Origin: VRUE01 sp963729995
Lineage (GTDB): Bacteria; Actinomycetota; Thermoleophilia; Solirubrobacterales; 70-9
NCBI GenBank assembly: GCA_963729995.1
Contig: CAVSPF010000003.1
Coordinates: 868,001-932,000, forward strand
DNA length: 64,000 bases
Reading direction: 5' to 3'
Within the stretch, counting starts at the first letter, position 1. Each line of letters starts with the position of its first letter. Made by a program: the position numbers and the translations under genes. The notes under the pieces are model-generated. The model was given only the letters and a program-made list of their open reading frames with translations, did no database searches and was not told the DNA's origin. Shown here one piece after another: positions 1 through 10,530 of this stretch.

Positions 1-990
1 GTCGACGACGCGGTCGCGGTCTCCAGCGGCACGACGGCGCTCCACCTCGGGGTGCGGGCACTCGGCTGGGGGCCGGGAGACGAGGTCCTGACCAGCCCCT
101 TCAGCTTCGTGGCCTCGGCCAACTGCCTCCTCTACGAGGGCGTCCGGCCCGTCTTCTGCGACGTCGAGCCCGACACCCTCAACCTCGACCCGCTGGCCGC
201 CGACGCGGCGGTGGGAGAGCGCACCGCCGGCGTCCTGCCGGTCCACATCTTCGGCTACCCGGCGGCGATGCCGGAGCTGGAGGCGATCGCCGCGGCCCAC
301 GGCCTCACAATCCTCGAGGACGCCTGCGAGGCGCTTGGCGCCGTCGACTCGGAGGGGCACAGGGTGGGAACGCGGGGCAACCTCGCCACCTTCGCCTTCT
401 ACGCCAACAAGCAGCTGACGACGGGGGAGGGCGGGATGATCGTCCCCACCGACGCCGCGGCCGCCGGGCGCCTGCGCTCGGAGCGCAACCAGGGGCGCGC
501 GCCCGACATGGGCTGGCTCGACCACGCCGGGCTCGGCTTCAACTACCGGCTCTCCGACCTGGCCGCCGCACTCGGAGTCGCCCAGCTCGAGAAGCTGGAC
601 GCGATGCTCGAGGCCCGCGCCCGGGTCGCGGCGCTCTACGAGGAAGCCCTGGCCGGGATCGAGGGCCTGACGACGCCGATCGCGGCGCGTGGGCAGGAGC
701 GGCGCAGCTGGTTCGTCTATGTCGTCCAGCTGCCCGGTGGGGCCGACCGCGACGCTGCGATCGCCCGCCTCGGCGAATGCGGCATCGCGGCGAAGGCCTA
801 CCTGCCCTGCATCCACCTTTTCCCGCACCTGCGCGAGCTGGGCTACCGCGAGGGCCAGTTTCCGGTCGCCGAGGGGGTCGCCGCGCGCTCCCTGGCCCTG
901 CCCTTCTTCGCTTCGATGACCGAGTCCCAGGTGGCGCGTGTCTGCGAGGAGCTGGCGGCGGCGCTGCGCCGGCCGGCACGGCAGGGATAA
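1..990 (+). CDS. DegT/DnrJ/EryC1/StrS family PLP-dependent aminotransferase, 5' end outside window
   Basis: The frame is open from the first base, so the gene begins upstream. The first visible residues, VAVSSGTTALHLG, are the N-terminal PLP-phosphate loop of the DegT/ArnB sugar aminotransferases. ILEDACEALGA supplies the Asp that contacts the pyridine nitrogen, and FAFYANKQLTTGEGG carries the Schiff-base lysine (codon 409-411). The C-terminus looks complete and ends at the TAA at 988-990. These enzymes transaminate keto-sugar nucleotides for surface polysaccharide, glycan or antibiotic sugars. The substrate cannot be told from this fragment. The following gene, argH, is unrelated in function and begins 11 bp downstream. 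Confidence 0.9.
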   Translation, partial: VDDAVAVSSGTTALHLGVRALGWGPGDEVLTSPFSFVASANCLLYEGVRPVFCDVEPDTLNLDPLAADAAVGERTAGVLPVHIFGYPAAMPELEAIAAAHGLTILEDACEALGAVDSEGHRVGTRGNLATFAFYANKQLTTGEGGMIVPTDAAAAGRLRSERNQGRAPDMGWLDHAGLGFNYRLSDLAAALGVAQLEKLDAMLEARARVAALYEEALAGIEGLTTPIAARGQERRSWFVYVVQLPGGADRDAAIARLGECGIAAKAYLPCIHLFPHLRELGYREGQFPVAEGVAARSLALPFFASMTESQVARVCEELAAALRRPARQG

Positions 991-1001
991 TCGATTCGTC
1001 C

Positions 1002-2393
1002 ATGTCGCGCTTCAGCAAAGGCCCCGATCCGCGCTTCTGGCGGCTCAATCGCTCGATCGACTTCGATCGGCGGCTGGCGCCTTACGACATCGACCAGTCG
1101 CAGGCGCACGCGCGAGCGCTGCGGCAGGTTGGGGTGCTGACCGACGAGGAGCTGGAGCAAATCGAGGCCGGCCTCGACGGGGTTCGCGAGGGAATCGGAA
1201 AGACAGGCTTCGACTTTGCCGCCTCCGACGAGGACATCCACATGGCGATCGAGCGCCTGCTCGGCGAGGAGATCGGTCCGCTGGCGGGGAAGCTGCACAC
1301 GGGCCGCTCCCGCAACGACCAGGTCGCCACCGACGTCGCGATGGTCGTGCAGGCGCACTCGCTGCGGGCAATCGAGCTTGCCGGGGCGTTGATGGAGCGC
1401 CTGCTCGAGCTCGCCGAGCGCCATCGCGACTGGCCGATGCCGGGCTACACGCACCTGCAGCGCGCCCAGCCCGTTTACCTCGGCCACCACCTGCTCGCCT
1501 ACTTCTGGATGCTCGGCCGTGACGTGCTGCGCTTCGAGTTCGCGCTCGAGAGCGCCGGAGTGATGCCGCTCGGCTCCGGCGCGCTGGCGGGGGTCAACTG
1601 GGAGATCGACCGGCGGGCGGTCGCGGAGGACCTGGGTTTCGACCAGATAACTCCGAATTCGATCGATGGGGCATCCAACCGGGACTTCGTCATCGACTAC
1701 CTGTCCGCAGCCTCGACCTGCGCGATGCACCTTTCGCGACTCGGCTCCGAGATCGTCCTCTGGTCGAGCAGCGAGTTCGGCTTCTGCCAGCTCGACGACT
1801 CCTTCTCCTCGGGGTCGAGCATCATGCCGCAGAAGAAGAACCCCGACTCGGCCGAGCTGCTGCGCGCCAAGAGCCCGCGAGTCGCCGCCGACTACGCGTC
1901 GCTGCTTGGAGCCATGCACGCCCTGCCGCTCACCTACGGCAAGGACATGCAGGAGGACAAGGAGCCCCTGTTCGACGCAATCGACACGGTCGAGGCCTGC
2001 CTCGAGGTGGCCGAGGGAATGCTGGAGGGGATCGAGTTCGACCGTGAGCGACTCGAGGAGGCCTCGGCCGACGAGATGCTGGCTGCCACCGAGATCGCCG
2101 ACCTGCTGGTCCGCAGGGGCGTTCCCTTCCGGGAGGCGCACGGCATCGTCGGCGGGCTCGTCCGCGACGCGCTCGAGCAGGGCAAATCGCTGTCGGAGCT
2201 GACCCTGGAGGAGCTGCGGGCGCGCTCGGGCGACCTCGACGATTCGTTCTACGAGGTCCTGCGGCGAGAAAGCTGGCTGGAGTCCAAGCGGATCGAGGGG
2301 GGCACCTCCTCGGCGGCGCTGGAAAGGCAGATCGAGCTGGCCCACGAGACGCTCGCGGCGGTCAAGGAGCGGGTGCGCGCCGAACCCCAGTGA
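1002..2393 (+). CDS. argH: Argininosuccinate lyase
   Basis: Predicted to cleave argininosuccinate to arginine and fumarate in the cytoplasm, the last step of arginine synthesis. The 463-residue length is typical. The fumarase/aspartase signature GSSIMPQKKNPDSAELLRAK is intact, as are HTGRSRNDQVATD and the GYTHLQRAQPV block with its catalytic His. The frame stays open well upstream, but the ATG at 1002 gives the family N-terminus (MSRFSKGPDPRFW). No Shine-Dalgarno is visible; a GATAAT hexamer at 986-991 lies 10 nt upstream of the ATG, suggesting a very short leader. The stop overlaps the start of the next gene by 4 nt, so the two are probably co-transcribed. No other arg genes are in the window. 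Confidence 0.97.
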   Translation: MSRFSKGPDPRFWRLNRSIDFDRRLAPYDIDQSQAHARALRQVGVLTDEELEQIEAGLDGVREGIGKTGFDFAASDEDIHMAIERLLGEEIGPLAGKLHTGRSRNDQVATDVAMVVQAHSLRAIELAGALMERLLELAERHRDWPMPGYTHLQRAQPVYLGHHLLAYFWMLGRDVLRFEFALESAGVMPLGSGALAGVNWEIDRRAVAEDLGFDQITPNSIDGASNRDFVIDYLSAASTCAMHLSRLGSEIVLWSSSEFGFCQLDDSFSSGSSIMPQKKNPDSAELLRAKSPRVAADYASLLGAMHALPLTYGKDMQEDKEPLFDAIDTVEACLEVAEGMLEGIEFDRERLEEASADEMLAATEIADLLVRRGVPFREAHGIVGGLVRDALEQGKSLSELTLEELRARSGDLDDSFYEVLRRESWLESKRIEGGTSSAALERQIELAHETLAAVKERVRAEPQ

Positions 2394-3007
2394 GCGCGGA
2401 GCGCACAGGCGCCCTTGAGGCGGCGTTCTTCGAGCGCCGGGTGCACCTGGTGGCGCGCGACCTGATTGGTTGTCGCCTCTTCTACGGCGGCTGTGGCGGC
2501 ACCATCGTCGAGACCGAGAGCTACGAGCGCGACGACCCGGCCTGCCATGCCTATGTCGGTCTGACCAGGCGCACCGAGGTGCTCTTCGGCCCGCCGGGCC
2601 GTGCCTACGTGTACCTCTCCTACGGGATCCACAGCCTGCTCAACGCCGTCGCCGAACCCGACGGCGAGGCGGCGGCGGTGCTGATCCGGGCGTTGGAGCC
2701 GAGCACCGGCCTGGAGGCGATGCGGGCGAGGCGAGGCGAGGACCGTGCCGATACCGAGCTCTGCTCGGGCCCGGGCAAGCTCACCGCGGCACTTGGCATC
2801 GGGCTTGATGCCAATGCCACCGACCTCACCGCGGCGCCCTTCATGCTCCTGCCGCGCGAGGAGGGTTGGAGCGGGGAGGTGGTGACGAGCCCGCGGGTGG
2901 GCATCACCAAAGCCGTCGACCGGCCCTGGCGCTTCAGCCTGGCTGGCAGCCCGTTCGTCTCGCGGCCGAAACCGCGCGCCGCCTCCACGCTGCCCGCCCT
3001 GGGCTGA
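2390..3007 (+). CDS. mpg: DNA-3-methyladenine glycosylase, AAG/MPG family
   Basis: Base-excision repair enzyme predicted to remove alkylated purines by hydrolysing the N-glycosidic bond. The 205-residue protein has the AAG fold markers: ARDLIGCRL near the N-terminus, IVETESYERDDPACHAY with the catalytic Glu of the ETE(A/S)Y motif, and GPPGRAYVYLSYGIHSLLNAV. SGPGKLTAALGI and the C-terminal PWRFSL...FVS are also family positions. Translation starts at the GTG at 2390, overlapping the argH stop (ATGA-type overlap), which implies coupling. It ends two bases before the stop of the convergent penicillin-binding protein gene, leaving no room for a separate terminator. Confidence 0.94.
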   Translation: MSAERTGALEAAFFERRVHLVARDLIGCRLFYGGCGGTIVETESYERDDPACHAYVGLTRRTEVLFGPPGRAYVYLSYGIHSLLNAVAEPDGEAAAVLIRALEPSTGLEAMRARRGEDRADTELCSGPGKLTAALGIGLDANATDLTAAPFMLLPREEGWSGEVVTSPRVGITKAVDRPWRFSLAGSPFVSRPKPRAASTLPALG

Positions 3008-3009
3008 GG

Positions 3010-5244
3010 TCAGCCCGCCGTTATCCCGCCGCCACCGCTCGATCCTGGAGCAGGAGCCGGCGCGGAGGGCTTGGGAGCAGCCGGTTCCGGTTCCCGGGCC
3101 GGAGCCGCCGGTGAGGCCGATTCGTTTCCTTCCGATGGCGGCGAGGTGGATTCCGTCGAGGCCGGCGGTGGAGCGGAGGTTCCGCCCCCCGCGCTGCCCG
3201 AGCGGTGGGCGGAACTGGCCTTTTCCGCGGCGCGTTCGGCCTTGATCCGTTCCCAGGCCGAGACCACGCGTGCCCAGATCAGCGCCGGGAACGTCCCGCC
3301 CATCACCGGCCCCCCGTTGTAGAGGGTGGTCATCGGCGTCGTCGTGTCCGCGTAGCCAACCCAGACACAGGCCGTGACTTCCTGGGTGGCGCCGCAGAAC
3401 CAGGCATCGGCGTTGTTCTCGGTCGTGCCGGTCTTTCCCCATTGGCCGGGCGCGCCGATGTTTGCATGCACTCCGGTGCCGCTGGTGACGACCGTTTCGA
3501 GGATGCTCTTGGCCTCGTGCGCGGTGCTCGGGGAGATCACCTGATCGTGAGTGACGCTGTTATCGCCGCCTTTGATCGTGTGCCCATCCTGTTCGGTGAC
3601 CTTCGTATAGGCAACGGGGCTGTCGCCGGGCATTGGCGCCAGCGTGCCGCTGATCCGAGCGCCGTTATCGGCAAGGGTCAGGTAGGCGTAGGTCCAACCC
3701 AGGGGCGTCACGCCCTCCTGGAGCCCGCCCAGCACCATTGCGGGGTTGGTCGAGATGGGTTCGGAGTAGCCCATCTTGTGGATCGTGGCGGCGATCGACC
3801 GGGTTCGATCCTCGATCGTCTTCCCCTTCAGCCCCCTGAGGGCAAGCTGGGCGTAGATCGAGTTGTCCGAGTAGGTGGTCGCGCAGATGATGTCGCAGCT
3901 GCCCAGGTAGGCGTGTTCGTCGTTGTGGACGACGAAGACTTCCTTGCCGTGCTTGCCGAAGTGGAATTCCTGAGGCGCGGATTCATAGGTCGTGTAGGGG
4001 GAGATCCCCTCTTCCAGCGCGGTGACGAGGGTGAACGGCTTGAGCGAGGAACCAGGCTGTCGATGGCCCTCGGTGGCCAGGTTGAACGGCTTCTTTTCGA
4101 AGTTGGGCCCGCCGACCATTGCCATGACGCCGGCGTTGCGGTTGTCGAGCACCACCACAGAAGCGGTGGGGGGGAGCCAGCCGAGATAGGAGGTCACCGC
4201 TTCTTCAGCGGCCGCCTGAAGACGCAGGTCGAGGGTCGTCTTCACCTTCAGGCCGCCAAAGAAGGCTTTGGCGGCGCCATAGCGTTCGACCAGCAACTGC
4301 CGGAGCCAGGCGGTGAAGTAGGGGGCTTTTGATTCGAGCTTCGGCGGTGCGATGTCGGCCGGAGGTGGCAGCGCCTGCCTGATCCCTTCCCTGTATTGCG
4401 TATGGGTGATGTAGTTCTGTTCGTACATCTTCTGGAGCACCAGGTTGCGGCGGGCAAGCGCGTTTTCCGGGTAGAGCTTCGGGTCGTACGCCGACGGCGA
4501 TGCAATGATCGCGGCCAGGGTCGCCGCCTCCCAGGGCTCCAGGACGGAAGCGCAGGGCTCCGCCGTCGTGCCGCATCCGGGATGTGCTTTGCTGAAGTAG
4601 GTTCGGGCGGCCGCCTCGACCCCGTACGCCCCCTCGCCGAAGTAGATCGTGTTGAGGTACTCCGTGAGGATTTTGTCCTTGCTCCAGTGGCGCTCGAGCC
4701 GATAGGCGAGGGCCGCCTCGCGAAACTTCTCGAAGATCGTCCGGCTGCCCTGAGCAGCAAGAGCGTTCTTCACGAACTGCTCGGTGATCGTGGAGGCGCC
4801 CTGCGCCGCGCTCTGGCTGAGGATGTCCTTGATCAGCGCCCTGGCAATGCCCTGGAAGTCGACCCCGTTGTGTTCGTAGAAGCGGGAATCCTCGATCGAG
4901 ACCACCGCGTTCTTGATGTTCGGGGAGATCTGTCCCGAGTCGAGGAGGATTTTGTTCTGGTTGCTGGTCAGCGTTCCGATCGGATTGCCGGAAGCGTCGA
5001 AGGCCTGGCTGTTCTTCGAAGCCTTGAACTGAGCGAAGTTGTAGATGGCGGGCAGGTCCTGCGAAACCGCCATCATCATGCCGAAGACCATCGAGACCAG
5101 CGCCAAGATGCTGAGCCCCACCAGGACGAAGAGAACGCGCAGCTTCTTGAGCCGCGGCTTGGCACGCTGGGCTTGGGGGATCGCTGGCACCGAGGGCGGA
5201 ACTCCGCCGCCCGGCCGGCGGGGCTTTGTTCCTAAGGCCGCCAT
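3010..5244 (-). CDS. Class A penicillin-binding protein (glycosyltransferase/transpeptidase)
   Basis: Bifunctional peptidoglycan synthase of 744 residues. A basic cytoplasmic tail (1-35) precedes one transmembrane anchor (about 36-60). The GT51 domain shows SIEDSRFYEHNGVDF with catalytic Glu118 and QGASTITEQFVKN. The transpeptidase domain shows the SxxK serine in RQPGSSLKPF (Ser399, Lys402), the SxN-type YSDNS motif and GKTGTTENNADAWF. The roughly 75-residue tail after the transpeptidase domain is rich in Pro, Ser, Ala and Glu and looks disordered. It polymerises lipid II into glycan strands and cross-links them outside the membrane. The gene is divergent from tyrS and convergent with the glycosylase gene. 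Which PBP1 paralogue it corresponds to (ponA1, mrcA) is not resolvable here. Confidence 0.95.
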   Translation of the reverse strand: MAALGTKPRRPGGGVPPSVPAIPQAQRAKPRLKKLRVLFVLVGLSILALVSMVFGMMMAVSQDLPAIYNFAQFKASKNSQAFDASGNPIGTLTSNQNKILLDSGQISPNIKNAVVSIEDSRFYEHNGVDFQGIARALIKDILSQSAAQGASTITEQFVKNALAAQGSRTIFEKFREAALAYRLERHWSKDKILTEYLNTIYFGEGAYGVEAAARTYFSKAHPGCGTTAEPCASVLEPWEAATLAAIIASPSAYDPKLYPENALARRNLVLQKMYEQNYITHTQYREGIRQALPPPADIAPPKLESKAPYFTAWLRQLLVERYGAAKAFFGGLKVKTTLDLRLQAAAEEAVTSYLGWLPPTASVVVLDNRNAGVMAMVGGPNFEKKPFNLATEGHRQPGSSLKPFTLVTALEEGISPYTTYESAPQEFHFGKHGKEVFVVHNDEHAYLGSCDIICATTYSDNSIYAQLALRGLKGKTIEDRTRSIAATIHKMGYSEPISTNPAMVLGGLQEGVTPLGWTYAYLTLADNGARISGTLAPMPGDSPVAYTKVTEQDGHTIKGGDNSVTHDQVISPSTAHEAKSILETVVTSGTGVHANIGAPGQWGKTGTTENNADAWFCGATQEVTACVWVGYADTTTPMTTLYNGGPVMGGTFPALIWARVVSAWERIKAERAAEKASSAHRSGSAGGGTSAPPPASTESTSPPSEGNESASPAAPAREPEPAAPKPSAPAPAPGSSGGGGITAG

Positions 5245-5293
5245 CGAGATCTCGCGCCTAGCGGGCTCGGCCCGCCGAGCGGAGGCGGCAGTC

Positions 5294-5299
5294 TAGCAT
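5294..5299 (+). promoter_or_regulatory. Candidate -10 element of tyrS (TAGCAT), near-leaderless
   Basis: A TANNNT hexamer ends 10 nt before the tyrS ATG and no Shine-Dalgarno is present. Transcription from it would begin within a few bases of the start codon. Confidence 0.45.
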
Positions 5300-5309
5300 T
5301 GGGCCGCCC

Positions 5310-6467
5310 ATGGACTTGATGCGCAACGCGGTCGACGTGCTGCCGGACGGGATGCTCGCCGAGCAGCTCGCCGCCGGCGGGCCACTGCGGGTCAAGCTGG
5401 GGATCGATCCGACCACGGCCGACATCCACCTCGGCCACACGGTCGTGCTGGAGAAGCTGCGCGAGTTCCAGGACACCGGCCACACGGTCGTGCTGATCGT
5501 CGGCGACTTCACGGCGCGGATCGGCGATCCCAGCGGTCGCTCCACGCAGCGGCCGGTGCCGTCCCTGGAGGAGATCGCGATCAACGCGGCCACCTACCAG
5601 GAGCAGGCCTTCAAGGTGCTCGATCGCGAGCGCACCGAGGTCCGCTGCAACAGCGAGTGGCTGCGGATGGACGCGGAGGGCCTGCTCGGCCTGCTCGCCA
5701 CGACTACCGTGGCCCGCCTGCTGGAGCGCGACGACTTCCAGAAGCGGCTGGCCGCCGGCGCGCCGATCGCGGCGCTGGAGCTTCTCTACCCGCTGCTGCA
5801 GGGATACGACTCGGTCGCCGTCGAGGCGGACGTCGAGCTGGGGGGGACCGACCAGAAGTTCAACCTGCTGTTCGGCCGCGACGTCCAGAGCGCCTATGGC
5901 CAGCGGCCCCAGTCGATCATGACGATGCCGATCCTGGTCGGGATCGACGGGGCCCAGAAGATGAGCAAGTCGCTGGGCAACTACGTCGGCGTCACCGACC
6001 TCCCCGAGGAGATGTTCGGGCGGCTGATGCGGGTCCCCGACGAGGCGATGGCCGACTACTACCGGCTGCTGCTCGGCGAGGACGTGCCGAACGCCTCGCC
6101 CAACGAGGCGAAGCGGGAGCTGGCGCGGCGGATCGTCGAGCGTTTTCAAGGCGCGGCCGCGGCGGACCAGGCGGAGCAGCACTTCAACCGCCTCTTCGTC
6201 GAGCACGAGGCCCCCGACGAGATTGACGAGATCGAGCTTTCTCCGTTTGTCGGCCGGGACGGCGGCCCGGTCCACCTGCCCCTGCTGATGGCCCAGGCGT
6301 TCGATATCAGCTCGAGCGAGGCACGCCGCCTGCTCAAGCAGGGAGGGGTCAAGCTCGACGGCGAGGCGCTAGCCGCCGACGACCTCGACCTGGAGCCGAG
6401 CCGTCTGGATGGGCGCGTGCTTCAGCTGGGCAAGCGGCGCTTTCGCCGCCTCCGCGCCACCGCCTAG
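5310..6467 (+). CDS. tyrS: Tyrosine--tRNA ligase
   Basis: Class I aminoacyl-tRNA synthetase that charges tRNA-Tyr. The 385-residue protein has the HIGH-type motif as IHLGH, the tyrosine-binding DVELGGTDQKFNLL segment and the KMSKS loop intact (AQKMSKSLGNYVG). A C-terminal S4 domain (SSSEARRLLKQGGVKLDG...) binds the tRNA variable arm. The short distance between the two signatures and the KMSKS spelling match the TyrZ/TyrRS2 branch more than classical TyrS (inference). The start is the first ATG giving the family N-terminus, 10 nt after a TAGCAT hexamer. The rRNA operon leader follows directly. Confidence 0.97.
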   Translation: MDLMRNAVDVLPDGMLAEQLAAGGPLRVKLGIDPTTADIHLGHTVVLEKLREFQDTGHTVVLIVGDFTARIGDPSGRSTQRPVPSLEEIAINAATYQEQAFKVLDRERTEVRCNSEWLRMDAEGLLGLLATTTVARLLERDDFQKRLAAGAPIAALELLYPLLQGYDSVAVEADVELGGTDQKFNLLFGRDVQSAYGQRPQSIMTMPILVGIDGAQKMSKSLGNYVGVTDLPEEMFGRLMRVPDEAMADYYRLLLGEDVPNASPNEAKRELARRIVERFQGAAAADQAEQHFNRLFVEHEAPDEIDEIELSPFVGRDGGPVHLPLLMAQAFDISSSEARRLLKQGGVKLDGEALAADDLDLEPSRLDGRVLQLGKRRFRRLRATA

Positions 6468-6750
6468 GCAAACCCCCCGCGCGGCGCTATACTCCCGCGT
6501 CCTTCCGGGATTGGCTCGGTGCCTGTCCCGTGCGCGAAAGGCAAAGGCGGCACCAGCCGTCGACGAGGCGCAGCGGTCTTTGAAAACTGAGCAGCGTGCA
6601 CTCCGCGGGCCGAAATGGCCTGTGGATTGTTTGAGCCCGAACCGCTCGGCTCGTCAGCGTGCCGAGCGGTCTGATTTAACCGTCATGCCGGTCGTCATGT
6701 TTGTGTACCTGGCGACCAGCCAGGCATGGCAACTCTCTGTAGCAGTACCT
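6468..6750 (+). promoter_or_regulatory. rRNA operon promoter/leader with boxA-like site
   Basis: This 283-nt stretch holds no gene. TATACT at 6488-6493 is the only good -10-like hexamer near the tyrS stop; its upstream partner is poor, so the promoter call is weak. CTTTGAAAACTGAGC at about 6578-6592 matches boxA-type antitermination sites and is also one arm of the 16S processing stem. Confidence 0.5.
6574..6596 (+). other. 16S rRNA processing stem, 5' arm
   Basis: These 23 nt are almost perfectly complementary to 8354-8376 in the internal spacer. The pair brackets the 16S gene and is the expected RNase III-type precursor stem. Confidence 0.75.
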
Positions 6751-8296
<1,546 letters not shown>

Positions 8297-8512
8297 TAGG
8301 GAGCTTTCCTAGAACGTCGACCGGGCTCACCGGCGACCTGTTGTTGCCGGTTGCGCTGCTCAGTTTTGAGAGACCGCCGACGGAAGCACTCCGTCGCGTG
8401 TGCCTCGGTGGACCTTGAAAACTGTACAAGGCCAATTAAGGCCCGTACGCTTCGGTGTGCGGGCCTGGGTAATTTAATTACGATCCACACACTTATGTGA
8501 GTGGGTCGCTCA
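8297..8512 (+). other. 16S-23S internal transcribed spacer without tRNA genes
   Basis: The 216-nt spacer contains no tRNA-Ile or tRNA-Ala. It holds the 3' arm of the 16S stem (8354-8376) and then a second boxA-like CCTTGAAAACTG (8413-8424). The latter lies in the 5' arm of the 23S stem (8406-8433), which pairs with 12275-12302 beyond the 23S gene. A GC hairpin lies at about 8441-8466. Confidence 0.85.
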
Positions 8513-9037
8513 CCGTCAAGATATTAAGGGCTTACGGTGGATGCCTTGGCACCAGGAGTCGAAGAAGGACGTGGACGGCTGCGATAAGCCGCGGTGAGGC
8601 GCTGAACAGCCTTTGACCCGCGGATCTCCGAATGGGTAAACCCGGCGCCGGTAATGCGGCGTCATCCAGCGGTGAATTCATAGCCGCTGGGGGGTAACCG
8701 GGGGAACTGAAACATCTAAGTACCCCGAGGAATAGAAATCAACCGAGACTCCCTTAGTAGTGGCGAGCGAAAAGGGATCAGCCCAAACCCGGTAGGTGTA
8801 AGTGGGCACACGTTGCCTGCCGGGGGTTGTAGGACGTCATGCCCGAGCCGTGCCTGGCTCGGCGGCAGTTACAAAATCAGGTGTTAGCCGAAGCGAGTGG
8901 AACCTCGCACCACAGAGGGCAATCGTCCCGTAGGCGAAAGCGCACTGATCTGCCGATTGACGTTCCTGAGTAAGACCGCACCCGTGAAACGCGGTCTGAA
9001 ACCGGGGGGACCACCCTCCAAGGCTAAGTACTACCTG

Positions 9038-9079
<42 letters not shown>

Positions 9080-10530
9080 CACCCCTGAAGGGGAGTGAAA
9101 TAGTACCTGAAACCGTAAGCCTACAAGTGGTCGGAGCACCTTCGGGTGTGACGGCGTGCTTTTTGCATCACGAGCCGGCGAGTTACTCGTCGGTGGCGAG
9201 GTTAAGCGATAAGCGGAGCCGCAGCGAAAGCGAGTCTGAATAGGGCGACATAGTCACCGGCGGTAGACCCGAAACTGGGCGAGCTATCCATGGGCAGGCT
9301 GAAGCGGGGGTAAGACCTCGTGGAGGGCCGAACCGACCTAGGTTGAAAACTGGGCGGATGACCTGTGGATTGGAGTGAAAGGCTAATCAAGCCCAGAGAT
9401 ATCTGGTTCTCTCCGAAATATATTTAGGTATAGCCTCGAGTGATTGCGTGGCGGCCGTAGAGCACTGTTTGGACTAGGGGCCCTACCAGGTTACCGACTT
9501 CAGGCAAACTCCGAAGACCGTTACGGTTAGCTCGGGAGTCAGTGTGCGGGGGATAAACTTCGTACGCAAAAGGGGAACAACCCAGACCATCAGCTAAGGA
9601 CCCTAAGTGCTAGCTAAGTGGAAAACGATGTCCGAGTGCAGAGACAACCAAGAGGTTGGCTTAGAAGCAGCCACCCTTGAAAGAGTGCGTAACAGCTCAC
9701 TGGTCAAGTGTTCGGGCGCGGATAATTCAACGGGGCTCAAGCTAGCCTCCGAAGCTATGGGTGCGCAGGCCTGCGGGTTCTGCGTGCGGTAGGAGAGCGT
9801 TCCAGCTGCGTGAAGCGGGTGCGTAAGCCCCCGTGGAGCGGCTGGAAGTGAGAATGCCGGCATGAGTAACGAAAGAGGGGTGAGACTCCCCTCCACCGAT
9901 TGTCCAAGGTTTCCTGAGTAAAGTTCGTCTGCTCAGGGTTAGTCGGGACCTAAGGCGAGGCCGAAAGGCGTAGCCGATGGCCAACAGGTTGATATTCCTG
10001 TACCACGTCGAATCCGTTATGACCGATGGGGGGACGGGGAAGGGTAAGGGATCCCAGGCGATGGTCGTCCTGGGGCAAGCACGTAGCCAGTCGCTGTAGG
10101 GAAATCCGCAGTGGCGTTTTGACGCGAGGTGCGATGCCAGCTGGCTTGACCGCCGGCGAGTCCCCGATCCCATGCCTCCAAGAAAATCCTCTAGGCAGGA
10201 TTCGCGTGCCCGTACCGATAACCGACACAGGTGGACAAGTAGAACATACTGAGGTGAGCGAGCTAACTCTCGTTAAGGAACTCGGCAAAATCGTCCCGTA
10301 ACTTCGGGATAAGGGACGCCCCGTTAGGGTGAACTCCATACGGAGGAAGCCCGAGGGGGCCGCAGTGAATTGGTCCAAGCGACTGTTTACCAAAAACACA
10401 GGCCTCTGCTAAGTCGTAAGACGACGTATAGGGGCTGACGCCTGCCCGGTGCCGGAAGGTTACGCGGACCTGTTAGCGCTTCGGCGCGAAGCAGTGAAGC
10501 TAAGCCCCGGTAAACGGCGGCCGTAACTAT

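Noticed and set aside
8297..8512. Possible tRNA genes in the 16S-23S spacer
   Set aside because: No acceptor stem, T-loop or CCA-proximal pattern was found; boxA and processing stems explain the sequence.
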